Origin: Desulfovibrio sp.
GTDB taxonomy: Bacteria; Desulfobacterota; Desulfovibrionia; Desulfovibrionales; Desulfovibrionaceae
Direction of reading: 5' to 3'
Assembly: GCA_031280915.1 (NCBI GenBank)
Contig: JAITGC010000078.1
Coordinates: 116,069 to 149,153 of the forward strand
Length of the DNA: 33,085 bases
A program made the translations under genes and the position numbers. This document shows, one piece after another, positions 10,501 to 19,869 of the stretch (its first letter is position 1; each line of letters opens with the position of its first letter). The notes under the pieces were generated by a model that did no database searches, was not told the DNA's origin, and saw only the letters and a program-made list of their open reading frames with translations.

Positions 10501-11769
10501 TATAAAGCGCCGCCCGCTTTCACCGAGAGCATGAAAAAAACGCATACCATACTCATTCCGCAGATGTCGCCGATACACTTTCAGTTTCTTGAAACGGTCT
10601 TCGCGGCGGAAGGCTATACGGCCGTGCAACTGCCGAGGGTGGACAGGGAGGCCGTTGAGCTTGGATTGCGCCATGTCAATAACGACGCTTGCTTTCCCGC
10701 CATTGTGGTTATCGGCCAACTGCTCCAGGCCCTGCGGAGCGGACGCTTCGAGCGCGGGCGCGTGGCGCTGATGATTTCGCAGACGGGCGGGGGATGCCGC
10801 GCGACCAATTACATCGCCTTTCTGCGCAAGGCCCTGCACAACAGCGGTATGGACGATATCCCCATATTGTCGTTCATCACCAATGTGAATGAAAAGGAAA
10901 GCGCTTTCAGACTTTCAGGCAGGATGCTCCGTCGTTTCATCATGGCCGGCCAGTTCGGGGACGCGCTGATGCGTATGTTGCACAGGGTCGTTCCCTATGA
11001 GGCCGTGCCCGGCAGCGCGGCGCGTATGGCGGAAGAGTGGGCGCAAAGGGCCAAACGCTGCATTTTTTCCGGGAGCATGCTGCGTTTTGACTTCACCATG
11101 CTGGCCATGATCAGGGCCTTTGACGTATTGCCGCTTTTGACGGAGGAGCGCAGGCCTCTTGTGGGCCTGGTGGGGGAAATACTGCTCAAATATCACCCCG
11201 ACGCCAACAACAGGGCGGCGGAAATTGTAAAAAACGAGGGCGGCGAAGCTGTTGTGACGGATTTGATGGACTTCGCGCTGTACTGTTTTTACGATCATGT
11301 TTTCAATTACAAATATCTGGCCGGCTCTTGGCGGGACTGTCTTTCCGGCTTGACGGGGATATTTTTTCTCGAATTTACCCGATGGGCCATGCGCCTGGGT
11401 TTTCGCCGCAGCAAACGTTTCACGCCCCCTCTGCGTTTCAGGGAACTGAGAAAAAAAACCAAGGATCTTATTTCTCTCGGCCATCAGACAGGAGAGGGCT
11501 GGCTGTTGGTCGCTGAAATGGTCAAATTTCTGGAATCCGGTGTACCCAATATCCTCTGCATGCAGCCCTTCGGCTGTCTGCCGAATCATATAACCGGCAA
11601 AGGGCTGCTTAAAGAACTCAAACGGCGTTATCCCCAGGCCAATATCGTTGCCCTGGATTATGACCCCGGCGCAAGTGAAGTGAACCAGGTCAACAGAATA
11701 AAACTCATGATGTCTCTGGCGAGGCAGCCCTCGCCCCACAGCGGCGGCGGATATTCCGGTTTGTCCTGA
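7525..11769 (+). CDS. Giant acyl-CoA dehydratase activase fusion (two BadF/BcrA/HgdC-type ASKHA domains + DUF2229 + HgdB-like region)
   Basis: Two ASKHA modules: GLDVGSTTVKAVVL...NETCAGGTGAF and GFDSGSTTIKAVLI...NEACSAGCGSF; C-terminal GEILLKYHPDANNRAAEIVKNEGGEAV and MQPFGCLPNHITGKG typical of this family. ORF listed from 7414, start likely 7525 (MSKIRIGLD). Confidence 0.92.
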   Translation: MSKIRIGLDVGSTTVKAVVLEADDTVLFKKYQRHFSEARASAASMLLEIATLFPERPWSMSASGSGAISLAAELDIPFTQEVLASGICIRKFIPDADVIIELGGEDAKLTFLTGGLDQRMNETCAGGTGAFIDQMAAFLQTDTAGLDELALRHSAIYPIASRCGVFAKSDILPLLNEGCSREDIAASIMQAVVIQTISGLARGRNIRGKVVFLGGPLAFLRSLRDGFEATLKEVSCFVLPENAQYFVAMGAALHAAEGRTRTSSLRELAVLLEKPAANSDERPLLPLFASGAEYKAFVRRHKCEDVARASLEDCVGDAWLGFDSGSTTIKAVLIDAAGRLVYSWYGANKGEPLAAAVQILKDIHLRKNRELVIRAAAVTGYGSALLREALRVDIDEVETVAHYAAARFFNPDASFVLDIGGQDIKCMRIKDGVITRIQLNEACSAGCGSFIENFADSLQMPLARFVRAALKARKPVDLGTRCTVFMNSKVKQAQKEGADVGDIAAGLSYAVVRNACYKVVKINHVDELGEHVVAQGGAFANDALLRALELQLGRNVTRPAIAGLMGAFGAALIARERGPAAEKTRLLDIEETRSFFMRTRHARCRLCGNACLLTVTVFPDKRRFVSGNRCERGAGATANNLPNLYAYKYRRLFETYLPLAEEQAKRGRLGIPRTLNIYENYPLWFTLFTALGFRVELSAPSSKELFFRGYETIPSQTVCYPAKFAHGHILDLIEGGAERIFFPCLPNERLDFSSQSGTYNCPVVIGYPELLAKNIGMLRKKGITFIHDFLPLDREALARRLCALPFFADISLQEMEHAVKAGFGEMDRFKEDMRMAGERTLAELERTGGYGIVLAGHPYHVDPGVHHGIPDLITSCGMAVLTEDSVAHLMPDPGPLRVVDQWTYHSRLYRAGAFVAAAENLAILQLISFGCGLDAITSDQLEEIVTHKGRLYAQIKIDEGMNLGPARIRIRSLLATMRERQAKTRDAPPFSEYKAPPAFTESMKKTHTILIPQMSPIHFQFLETVFAAEGYTAVQLPRVDREAVELGLRHVNNDACFPAIVVIGQLLQALRSGRFERGRVALMISQTGGGCRATNYIAFLRKALHNSGMDDIPILSFITNVNEKESAFRLSGRMLRRFIMAGQFGDALMRMLHRVVPYEAVPGSAARMAEEWAQRAKRCIFSGSMLRFDFTMLAMIRAFDVLPLLTEERRPLVGLVGEILLKYHPDANNRAAEIVKNEGGEAVVTDLMDFALYCFYDHVFNYKYLAGSWRDCLSGLTGIFFLEFTRWAMRLGFRRSKRFTPPLRFRELRKKTKDLISLGHQTGEGWLLVAEMVKFLESGVPNILCMQPFGCLPNHITGKGLLKELKRRYPQANIVALDYDPGASEVNQVNRIKLMMSLARQPSPHSGGGYSGLS

Positions 11770-11781
11770 GGGGGCGCGTGT

Positions 11782-12222
11782 TCACGTCATGTAAGAGCCG
11801 ACGACTTCCAGGGCTATCCGCCAAGCCTTGTTGACAATATCCACCTTTTCTCCGGCGGACACGGGCCTGACCCCTTCATCGGTTTCGCGCAGGATGACAA
11901 GCTCATATCCGCCCGGCTGATGTCGGAATTCCAGGTTTTCCCCATATTCGCAGCGCAGCCTCTGGCAGAGGTGGCGCAACATGGGGGTGTCCTCCCCGCG
12001 TACGGTGAAATTTGTCCACAGTTCGCGGGCCACCTGCCGGATGACTTTCTGCCGTTTTGCCTGGGGATCTCTGTCTTGCTCCCTGTGCATCAGCTCCAGC
12101 GTTTCCCGGTGAAAGCTCAAAAGACGGGAGGCCACCAGGTGCTTGTGGTACTGCATGAGCATGTGGCGGGAACTGGCCAGGCCCAGAGACCGTTCCCCGC
12201 CGGGGATGGCAGGGCTTTGCAT
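11782..12222 (-). CDS. Hypothetical protein, possible flagellin-associated
   Basis: 146-aa ORF abutting the upstream flagellin-like gene; no recognised domain. Confidence 0.5.
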   Translation of the reverse strand: MQSPAIPGGERSLGLASSRHMLMQYHKHLVASRLLSFHRETLELMHREQDRDPQAKRQKVIRQVARELWTNFTVRGEDTPMLRHLCQRLRCEYGENLEFRHQPGGYELVILRETDEGVRPVSAGEKVDIVNKAWRIALEVVGSYMT

Positions 12223-13016
12223 TATCCCTTCCCCATAAAAATATTGCCGTTGGCCCGGACGGTGCTCATAAGCAAATCAAGGTAGTTTTGCGGACTTTGC
12301 GTCTGTTCCGCGTTCTCCTCATGGTACGTGCGCGCGTTGTCGAAGATGTCGCCCCGGCTTTCCAGCAACACCCGCAGATTGTCGAGACTCTTTATATCCG
12401 TGGAATACCGGGCCTCAACTCCCTCCATGCGCTCGAAGACCTTGTTGATAAGGTCCAGTGCGGCCAGGGCATCCGCGTTGCCGCTCATCGCGAATTTCGT
12501 CTCCAGCTTGCGGAGGTCTGTTTTTTCGCCGTCCAGCACATCGGCCGCCAGGGGGTTCAGCAGGTTGACCAGCACTTCCCGGACGCTGGTGTCGCCCGCC
12601 TGAAGCTGAAACACGCCGTCGTTGTTCAGTCCGGCTGAACCGTCCAACAGGCGAAAGCCGTTGAATTGTGTGGTTTCGGCCGTTTCCGTCAGTCTTTTTG
12701 CATAATCCCTCAACTGGGCCGTATAGGCGTCGTACTGGGCCTGGGTGGGGGCGACAAGATTGGAGGCGTCAACGGCCAGTTTGCGCATTTCGCCGAGCAT
12801 GTGCTTGATGGCCGTGACGCCCGTTTGGGCGGTGGTGACCATGCTGACGGCGTCTTCCATATTCTGGGCGCCCTGACGGGCCGTGACCGCGTCAAGCCTC
12901 ATCCGGGAAAGGAAAGCCCGGCGGGTGGAGTCCGGCACACGCCGGGCCTCCCGCTGTTGCGTTCCCATGCTCTCGTAGAGCATGGAGGCGATTTTGCTGT
13001 CCATTACCCCCTGCAT
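12222..13016 (-). CDS. Flagellin/FlgL-like protein
   Basis: Flagellin D1-like core: NMEDAVSMVTTAQTGVTAIKHMLGEMRKLAVDASN...TQFNGFRLLDGSAG; terminal regions atypical. Confidence 0.7.
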   Translation of the reverse strand: MQGVMDSKIASMLYESMGTQQREARRVPDSTRRAFLSRMRLDAVTARQGAQNMEDAVSMVTTAQTGVTAIKHMLGEMRKLAVDASNLVAPTQAQYDAYTAQLRDYAKRLTETAETTQFNGFRLLDGSAGLNNDGVFQLQAGDTSVREVLVNLLNPLAADVLDGEKTDLRKLETKFAMSGNADALAALDLINKVFERMEGVEARYSTDIKSLDNLRVLLESRGDIFDNARTYHEENAEQTQSPQNYLDLLMSTVRANGNIFMGKG

Positions 13017-13135
13017 CAGGGAGGCTACGTCCAGTTCCGTATTGCGTTCCGTTGTTTACGCATGTCTTGACGCCGCCGATTTTTCGCCGGCTTCACGACT
13101 CCCCGGAGGGTGAACAACCTCTTGACACTCTATAT

Positions 13136-13166
13136 CCAGAGCAATTTCACTTTGAAATTGCTCTGG
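13136..13166. repeat. Dispersed palindromic repeat copy, perfect 14-bp arms
   Basis: CCAGAGCAATTTCA CTT TGAAATTGCTCTGG. Confidence 0.85.
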
Positions 13167-13259
13167 CGGCGGGCGAATGCATCGCCGCTCACTGCGAAGG
13201 CGTGGGCGAAATTTACTTTTGCCGTTAAGCGCCGAAGCAAGTGTTAAAGGTAAAATACT

Positions 13260-13982
13260 CTAAGTTGACGTGGTTCCGCCCAACATGGCGGCCAGGAGGC
13301 CGCTCGCGCCCTGGGTGGCGGTGATGCTCTGGCCCTGGGCGGCTTCGTCAAAACCCGCGCCGAGGTCGTTCAGCACGGCGGCCCGGTCGGTAAGCTGTTT
13401 ATACTGAATGGCGTAGTCGGCAATATAACCGTTTAAGGCGGCGATGGCCGCGTCGATGGCTCCAATGGCCGTATCCGTGGAGCCTCCGCTCGTGGCAAGA
13501 GTTGAGAAGCCAGCGGCGCTGTCAAGAGTACTCAGATCAGTAGCCACATCTTTGCCGAGTACGCCGATGGTTGCGCCCATACCGGCATTGATGTCCAAAG
13601 TCGTTGAGCCAAACAGATTCTGATTGCCGATTTTGGCGGTCGCAAGTTCACTCGAGAGATATGTCATCATGGTTTCAGCTTGGGCTGCCGCGGCTTTAAC
13701 GGCATCGTCATCCGCGGCGGCGGCCAGGTTATTTCGCATTTCCTGCAGCTTGGCCACCATTTCCGAGGTTTGGGATTGCGCGGCCTGCACGTAGCCGATG
13801 CCGGAGGACACGGCGGCCGCCGCAGCGCCGGCCGCGTAGCCTTCGCTGCTCAATCTTGCGGCCATGGTGCGCCCCGCGGCGGTGACGGTTTTGCCGGTGC
13901 TGGTTTTCAATTGGCCGTTCATGATTTTATTGAGGATGAGTTCGGCGGCGAGGTCGCCGCCGCCCTGAATCAGTGTACCCAT
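13260..13982 (-). CDS. Flagellin-like protein (start likely MGTLIQ at 13982)
   Basis: Helical Ala-rich N-terminus, QMRNNL-type region, KIGNQNLFGS insert and C-terminal helix AIDAAIAALNGYIADYAIQYKQLTDRAAVLNDL resembling the flagellin D1 layout. Confidence 0.55.
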   Translation of the reverse strand: MGTLIQGGGDLAAELILNKIMNGQLKTSTGKTVTAAGRTMAARLSSEGYAAGAAAAAVSSGIGYVQAAQSQTSEMVAKLQEMRNNLAAAADDDAVKAAAAQAETMMTYLSSELATAKIGNQNLFGSTTLDINAGMGATIGVLGKDVATDLSTLDSAAGFSTLATSGGSTDTAIGAIDAAIAALNGYIADYAIQYKQLTDRAAVLNDLGAGFDEAAQGQSITATQGASGLLAAMLGGTTST

Positions 13983-14191
13983 GATGACGCTCCTTGTCGT
14001 TTGGAGGGCCGGATTATCCCTTGGCCTGCGGATGTTGTTCCCATGCCGATGCCCGCATCGCGGCATCCCGCCGCGTATCATATCCGTTCGGTTGTTTGTG
14101 GATTTTCTTTAGAGCCGTCCCGGCTTTTTCAGAGAGCGGGCGGCGCGGCGCGGAGTGTCACGGAAAAATATGAAACCCGCTGACGGCGCCG

Positions 14192-15322
14192 TCAGATGTT
14201 GAGCGCGGCGGCGATCATCCCGCGAAAGCGGCTGAAGAGATAATGGGAGTCGTGCGGCCCGGCCGCGGCTTCGGGGTGGTGCTGCACGCTCATGACAGGT
14301 AGGCTTTTGTGCCGCAAGCCCTCCAGCGTCATGTCGTTGAGGTTGACATGGGTTGCCTCCACATCTTCCAGGTTGTCCAAAAGCACGTGAAAGCCGTGGT
14401 TTTGTGAGGAGATTTCCACCCGGCCCGTGGTAAGATCCTTGACCGGATGATTGGCCCCGTGATGGCCGAAGCGCAGTTTGCCTGTTCTGCCGCCGAGGGC
14501 GTGCCCTATGAGTTGATGGCCGAGGCAGATGCCCGTAACCGGAAAATTTTTGATGAGTTCGCCTATCAGGATGATTTCCCGCGTGAGGGCGGCCGGATCC
14601 CCTGGGCCGTTGGAGAGAAAAACAGCCTGCGCGCCGCTGGCCCTGGCCTGCTCCAGGTTGAAAAGGGGCGGGACGGCCAGCGGTTCAAAGCCGGCTTTGA
14701 CAAGCTCGCGCAAAATATTCCACTTTATGCCGTAATCGTAGACAAGAAGGCGTATCCCCGTGTTTTGCCAGGCATAGGAGCCGTCCGGGGCGAAATGGGC
14801 ATCCCCGGGGCCTTCGGTGGTCCAGGAGTAGGGTTTTTGCGCCGCCACAAAGGGTATCAGGTTCTGTCCCTCCATGGGCGGCAGAGAGCGGGCTTTTTCC
14901 TGCAGGGAAGCAGGGTTGATATCCCCGGTGGACATCATGCCGCGCATGGCCCCGTGGATGCGCAAGTGGCGCGTCAGAGCGCGGGTGTCCAGGCCTTCCA
15001 TGCCGGGGGCGCCGTTTTTCCGCAAAAAATCCGGCAAGGTCATGACGGAACGCCAGTTGGAGGGGCGTTTGCAGCATTCCTTGACCAGAAAGGCGCGCAA
15101 ATGCACTCCGGCGGATTCCATGTCTTCATTGTTTATGCCGTAATTGCCGATGAGCGGCCAGGTCATGCACACCATCTGTCCGTAGTAGGAGGGGTCTGTC
15201 AGCACTTCCTGATAACCTGTCATGCCGGTGTTGAATATGACTTCGCCGCCGGTCTCAAAATCGCCGGTAAAGGATTTGCCGTACAGGCTGAAACCGTCTT
15301 CCAGCGTGAGCAGGGCTTTCAT
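14192..15322 (-). CDS. carA: Carbamoyl-phosphate synthase small subunit
   Basis: GATase motif [18 protein letters not shown]-terminal [16 protein letters not shown]; 4-nt overlap with carB. Confidence 0.97.
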   Translation of the reverse strand: MKALLTLEDGFSLYGKSFTGDFETGGEVIFNTGMTGYQEVLTDPSYYGQMVCMTWPLIGNYGINNEDMESAGVHLRAFLVKECCKRPSNWRSVMTLPDFLRKNGAPGMEGLDTRALTRHLRIHGAMRGMMSTGDINPASLQEKARSLPPMEGQNLIPFVAAQKPYSWTTEGPGDAHFAPDGSYAWQNTGIRLLVYDYGIKWNILRELVKAGFEPLAVPPLFNLEQARASGAQAVFLSNGPGDPAALTREIILIGELIKNFPVTGICLGHQLIGHALGGRTGKLRFGHHGANHPVKDLTTGRVEISSQNHGFHVLLDNLEDVEATHVNLNDMTLEGLRHKSLPVMSVQHHPEAAAGPHDSHYLFSRFRGMIAAALNI

Positions 15323-18300
15323 GCTTTTCCTCCGCGTTCCCGCGCGTAGTATTCCTGAAGGCTTTCCACATGGATTTCATCTCGGCGGGAACCTATGGCC
15401 GTGGCCGTGGCCCTGGCCCCGGCAATGGTGGTGCAGTACGGTGTACCGTAAAGCAGGGCCGCGCGGCGTATGGCACGGGAGTCATGAGCCGTGCGTTTGC
15501 CCGAAGCCGTGTTGACCACCAGCGCCACTTCGTGGTTGATGAGCATATCCACGACATTGGGCCTGCCCTCATGGACTTTGCGCACCGTTTCCACCGACAG
15601 CCCGCCGGCGCGTAGCGTTTCCGCCGTGCCTCGCGTGGCCAGCAGTTCGAAGCCCAGTTCGACGAATTTGGCTCCAATGTCCGTTACAAAGGGCTTGTCG
15701 CGATCATTGACCGAGAGAAAAATCTTGCCGTTCTGGGGGAGCATCTGCCCGGCCCCAATCTGACTTTTGAGAAAGGCTTCTCCAAAATCCGCGCCCATTC
15801 CCATGACTTCGCCGGTGGAATGCATTTCCGGCCCCAGGATGACGTCCACGCCGGGAAAACGGTGGAAGGGCAGCACGGCTTCCTTCACGCAGGTAAAGCC
15901 GCCGCGCCGCATGCTCCAAGGGTCAAGTTCATCAAGACTTTTGCCCAGCATTACCTGTGTGGCCAGCCGGGGCAGGGGAACCCCTGTGGCCTTGGAGACA
16001 AAGGGGGCGGTACGCGAGGCCCGTGGGTTGACCTCCAGAATATAGAGGTCATTGCCCTTGATGGCGAACTGTATGTTCAGCAGGCCTTTGACTCTGAGTT
16101 CGCGGGCAAGGGCCTCGGCCTGGGCCGCGATAAGGGCCACATGATCGTAGGAGATGGAAAAGGAAGGCAGCACGCAGGCCGAATCTCCGGAATGAATGCC
16201 CGCCTCCTCAATATGTTCCATAATGCCGGCGACATATACTTCCTCTCCGTCGGAGAGGGCGTCCACGTCTATTTCAATGGCGTGTTCCAGAAATTTGTCT
16301 ATGAGAATGGGATGTTCCGGCTTGTCCGGGACCTGCTCGCGGAAATATTCCGTCAATTCCGCCGCGTCATAGACCACGGCCATGGCCCTGCCGCCCAGAA
16401 CGTAGCTGGGCCGCGCCACCACCGGCCAGCCTATGCGTTCCGCCGCTTCCAGCGCTTCTCCCAAATCCCTGGCCGTGCCGTTGGGCGGCTGGAGCAGGTT
16501 GAGCTTGCGGATGAGCGCCTGAAAACGCTCACGGTCTTCGGCACGGTCAATGGCGTCCGGAGAAGTGCCCAATATGGGCACGCCGGCGCGCATGAGGGGC
16601 ACGGCAAGATTGAGGGGCGTCTGGCCGCCGAACTGGACAATGACCCCCTCCGGCTTCTCCTTTTCCACAATGTTCATCACGTCTTCAAAGGTCAACGGCT
16701 CAAAATAGAGGCGATCCGAGGTGTCGTAGTCCGTGGAGACGGTTTCCGGGTTGGAATTGACCATGATGGCTGTGACGCCGGCGTCCCTCAGGGCATAGGA
16801 GGCGTGGCAGCAGCAATAGTCGAATTCGATGCCCTGGCCTATGCGGTTGGGCCCGCCGCCGAGAATAATCACCTTGCGCTCCGCGCCCGGCGCAAATTCC
16901 TGTTCCTGCTCGTAGGTCGAATAATAATAGGGGGTGTAAGCCTCAAATTCCGCAGCGCAGGTGTCCACAAGACAATAGGCGGGTTCAATGCCCATTCCCT
17001 TGCGCAAACGGCGGATGTCGGCCTCCGGCCGCTTCCACATATGGGCGAGCTGTCGGTCGGAGAAGCCGTACTCCTTGGCTTCGCGCAAGACTTCGCGCAT
17101 TTCCGGGTTGGCGGAGGTCATATCGTTGGCAATGCCGAAATCGCGGATATGCTCCTCCATATCCACAATATCCCGCATTTGGCGCAAAAACCAGGGGTCA
17201 ACGGCTGTGGCGGCATACATTTCCTCTTCGCTTGCGCCATTCAGCAGAGCCTGCCGCAGGGCGAAAAGGCGGCGGGAATGTGGTTTGGCGAGGGCGGCAA
17301 GAGCTTCCTCGCGCGAGGAAGCGGCGTCCCTGTCTCCATTGCCGAGGCCCGTTGCGCCTGTTTCCATGGAGCGCAGGCCTTTCTGCAGAGCTTCCTTGAA
17401 CGTGCGGCCTATGCTCATGGCCTCGCCCACGCTCTTCATGGAGGTGGTGAGGGCGTCCTCGGCTCCGGGAAATTTTTCAAAGGTGAAACGCGGGATTTTG
17501 ACCACGCAGTAGTCGATGGCCGGCTCAAAACTGGCCGCCGTTTCGCGGGTGATGTCGTTGCGCAGCTCGTCCAGGGTGTACCCCACGGCCAGCTTGGCCG
17601 CCAGCTTGGCTATGGGAAAGCCCGTGGCCTTGGAAGCCAGCGCGGAAGAACGGGAGACGCGGGGATTCATTTCAATCACCACCATTTCTCCGTTGGCCGG
17701 ATTGACGCCGAACTGCACATTGCTGCCGCCGGTTTCCACGCCGATTTCACGCATGATGGCGATGGAGGCGTCGCGCATGTTCTGGTATTCCGCGTCTGAA
17801 AGGGTCTGCGCCGGGGCCACGGTGACGGAATCTCCCGTATGCACGCCCATGGGATCGAAATTCTCAATGGAGCAGACGATGACGCAGTTATCTTTTTTGT
17901 CGCGCATGACTTCCATTTCGAATTCTTTCCAGCCGAGCACGCTCTGTTCCAACAGCACTTCATGGGAAGGGCTTGCATCAAGACCACGCAAGGCCGCCCG
18001 CTCCAGGTCTTCCAGGTTGTAGGCCACGCCGCCGCCCGCGCCGCCAAGGGTGAAGGCCGGACGTACAATGATGGGAAAAGGCAGAATGTCGGCATAACGG
18101 CGTACGTCTTCCATGGAGCGGGCGATTCCACTGGCCGGCACCTTAAGGCCGATACGCTCCATGGCTTCACGAAAAAGCTCGCGGCTTTCCGCTTTTTCAA
18201 TGACTTCGGCGCGCGCGCCTATCATCTCCACGCCGTATTCGTCCAATATGCCGTGGCGGTGCAGGTCCAAAGCGGCGTTGAGTGCCGTCTGCCCACCCAG

Positions 18301-18567
18301 GGTGGGCAGCAGGGCATCAGGGCGTTCTTTGCGGATAACGGCGGCCAGAGTGTGTTTTTCAATGGGCTCTATATAGGTGGCGTCGGCCATTTCCGGGTCG
18401 GTCATGATGGTTGCCGGATTGGAATTGACGAGCACCACCCGGTAGCCTTCTTCCTTCAGGGCTTTGACGGCCTGAGAACCGGAATAGTCAAATTCGCAGC
18501 CCTGGCCTATGACGATGGGGCCAGCGCCGATAACAAGAATGCTGTGCAAATCCGTGCGTTTGGGCAT
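15319..18567 (-). CDS. carB: Carbamoyl-phosphate synthase large subunit (start likely MPKRTD at 18567)
   Basis: [25 protein letters not shown] and the duplicated [24 protein letters not shown]-terminal MGS-like domain. Confidence 0.97.
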   Translation of the reverse strand: MPKRTDLHSILVIGAGPIVIGQGCEFDYSGSQAVKALKEEGYRVVLVNSNPATIMTDPEMADATYIEPIEKHTLAAVIRKERPDALLPTLGGQTALNAALDLHRHGILDEYGVEMIGARAEVIEKAESRELFREAMERIGLKVPASGIARSMEDVRRYADILPFPIIVRPAFTLGGAGGGVAYNLEDLERAALRGLDASPSHEVLLEQSVLGWKEFEMEVMRDKKDNCVIVCSIENFDPMGVHTGDSVTVAPAQTLSDAEYQNMRDASIAIMREIGVETGGSNVQFGVNPANGEMVVIEMNPRVSRSSALASKATGFPIAKLAAKLAVGYTLDELRNDITRETAASFEPAIDYCVVKIPRFTFEKFPGAEDALTTSMKSVGEAMSIGRTFKEALQKGLRSMETGATGLGNGDRDAASSREEALAALAKPHSRRLFALRQALLNGASEEEMYAATAVDPWFLRQMRDIVDMEEHIRDFGIANDMTSANPEMREVLREAKEYGFSDRQLAHMWKRPEADIRRLRKGMGIEPAYCLVDTCAAEFEAYTPYYYSTYEQEQEFAPGAERKVIILGGGPNRIGQGIEFDYCCCHASYALRDAGVTAIMVNSNPETVSTDYDTSDRLYFEPLTFEDVMNIVEKEKPEGVIVQFGGQTPLNLAVPLMRAGVPILGTSPDAIDRAEDRERFQALIRKLNLLQPPNGTARDLGEALEAAERIGWPVVARPSYVLGGRAMAVVYDAAELTEYFREQVPDKPEHPILIDKFLEHAIEIDVDALSDGEEVYVAGIMEHIEEAGIHSGDSACVLPSFSISYDHVALIAAQAEALARELRVKGLLNIQFAIKGNDLYILEVNPRASRTAPFVSKATGVPLPRLATQVMLGKSLDELDPWSMRRGGFTCVKEAVLPFHRFPGVDVILGPEMHSTGEVMGMGADFGEAFLKSQIGAGQMLPQNGKIFLSVNDRDKPFVTDIGAKFVELGFELLATRGTAETLRAGGLSVETVRKVHEGRPNVVDMLINHEVALVVNTASGKRTAHDSRAIRRAALLYGTPYCTTIAGARATATAIGSRRDEIHVESLQEYYARERGGKA

Positions 18568-18617
18568 ATGTGTCTCGTGTGGATGCGGAAGATTTGCGAT
18601 AGTGTGCAAACTTTTGA

Positions 18618-18647
18618 AGTATAGTCATCGCCCCCCCCTCTCGTCAA
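18618..18647 (-). promoter_or_regulatory. Putative sigma-70 promoter for carB-carA: TTGACG-N18-TATACT with G8 in the spacer
   Basis: On the - strand: TTGACG AGAGGGGGGGGCGATGAC TATACT; about 50 nt upstream of the carB ATG. Confidence 0.5.
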
Positions 18648-18874
18648 TGTTTTTGCCGTGACCATGCCCAGGCTTTCGATGATCCTGGCCCAGTATTCCG
18701 ACGACGCACAGGCTTCCATACCCACCATGCATGCCGGGGGAGGTTGGCGAAAAATCGGGTAACGCCGGAGCGTGAAAGAGTACGCCGCAACACGGGTTTA
18801 CCTTTGGCGTCCACTCCGTAGACGGAAAAATTGTTCTTTGCCAAATCAATGCCGATGGTGGTAATGGTCTTCAT
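18645..18874 (-). pseudogene. IS110-family transposase remnant (N-terminal DEDD domain only, frameshifted)
   Basis: MKTITTIGIDLAKNNFSVYGVDAKGKPVLRRTLSRSGVTRFFANLP in one frame, VGMEACASSEYWARIIESLG in another; rest of transposase absent. Confidence 0.85.
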
Positions 18875-18958
18875 GGGACGGCCTCCTGCAAAGGTTATAT
18901 CTTTCCTTATGCATACCCGCTTTCGTCGGGCGGGGCCATCCCATCAGTTTACGCTTGA

Positions 18959-19067
18959 GATTGTCACTCAACGGCGAAGTGGATTCGCCTCGCGACAATC
19001 TTGCGGCAAGGATCGCAAGCAAATCCTTGCAGAGCAAATTATACATTTTCAATGGTAATTTGCTCTG
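18959..19067. repeat. Three consecutive inverted repeats, including a palindromic dispersed-repeat copy (19030-19067)
   Basis: GATTGTC/GACAATC (18959-19000) enclosing GGCGAA/TTCGCC; GCAAGGAT/ATCCTTGC (19006-19030); CAGAGCAAATTA/TAATTTGCTCTG (19030-19067). Confidence 0.8.
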
Positions 19068-19869
19068 GCAGAGTAAAGGCCGCCATATATTCCTGATTGC
19101 CCTTGGGGCCTTTAAGGGCGGCCGGTTCCACGCCGTCACAGCGGAGGCCGAGAGTTTCCCGGCAAAATGTCACAATTTTGTCCACAGCCCGCTGTCGCGC
19201 GGCTTCATCCCGCACAACTCCCCTGACCGTTTCGCCCGGGCCCAGTTCAAACTGCGGCTTTATCAGTACGGCCGTTCGCCCGCCGCCTTTGAGCCAATAC
19301 ATGCAGGGGGGAAGAATGAGCGTCAGGGAAATGAAGGACACGTCCGCCGTGACCATATCCACCGGCTCCGGCAGCAAAGCGGGGTCGGCCCTGCGCAGGT
19401 TGATTCCCTCCAGGCTGACGACGCGCGCGTCTCTTCTGAGATTTTCGTGCAATTGGTTGCGCCCCACATCCACAGCGTAGACGCGCGCTGCTCCGCGTTG
19501 CAGCAGGCAGTCCGTGAAGCCGCCGGTGGAAGCGCCGGCGTCCAGGCAGACGAAACCGCTTACGTCAATGCGGAATCGCTCGAGGGCCGTCAGAAGTTTG
19601 TAGGCGCCGCGGCTCACGAAAGGCTCGCTTTCCGTCACAAAAAAGCGCGTCGTCGCGGGGTAGATGTGGCCGGCCTTGGTCACGGCCTTTCCGGGATGGT
19701 TGTCTCCCGGCCCGCCCTTTGAAGAAGCGGCCGCCGCCACAACCTTGCCGGCCATAATCAGACGCGCGGCTTTTTCGCGGCTTTCCGTCAGCCCTTGCTC
19801 AAAAACAAGCTGGTCGGCCCGTCGGCGGCCCGTGGGCAGGCTGTCGCTAACCAAGGAATTTTTTGGCAT
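19039..19869 (-). CDS. tlyA: TlyA-family rRNA 2'-O-methyltransferase
   Basis: S4-like N-terminus (RADQLVFEQGLTESREKAARLIMAG) plus FtsJ-like VCLDAGASTGGFTDCLLQRGAARVYAVDVG. Confidence 0.92.
   Translation of the reverse strand: MPKNSLVSDSLPTGRRRADQLVFEQGLTESREKAARLIMAGKVVAAAASSKGGPGDNHPGKAVTKAGHIYPATTRFFVTESEPFVSRGAYKLLTALERFRIDVSGFVCLDAGASTGGFTDCLLQRGAARVYAVDVGRNQLHENLRRDARVVSLEGINLRRADPALLPEPVDMVTADVSFISLTLILPPCMYWLKGGGRTAVLIKPQFELGPGETVRGVVRDEAARQRAVDKIVTFCRETLGLRCDGVEPAALKGPKGNQEYMAAFTLPEQITIENV

Noticed and set aside
9790-11739. - strand ORFs inside the activase fusion gene
   Set aside because: Overlap the conserved + strand protein; no family resemblance
14111-14128. AGCCG-TCC-CGGCTTTTT hairpin as terminator upstream of the flagellin-like genes
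   Set aside because: Short 5-bp stem, T-run on + strand where no gene ends
15820-17799. 659-aa + strand ORF opposite carB
   Set aside because: Fully antisense to highly conserved carB; long antisense ORFs are expected in GC-rich coding DNA; low-complexity His/Gly-rich translation with no domain
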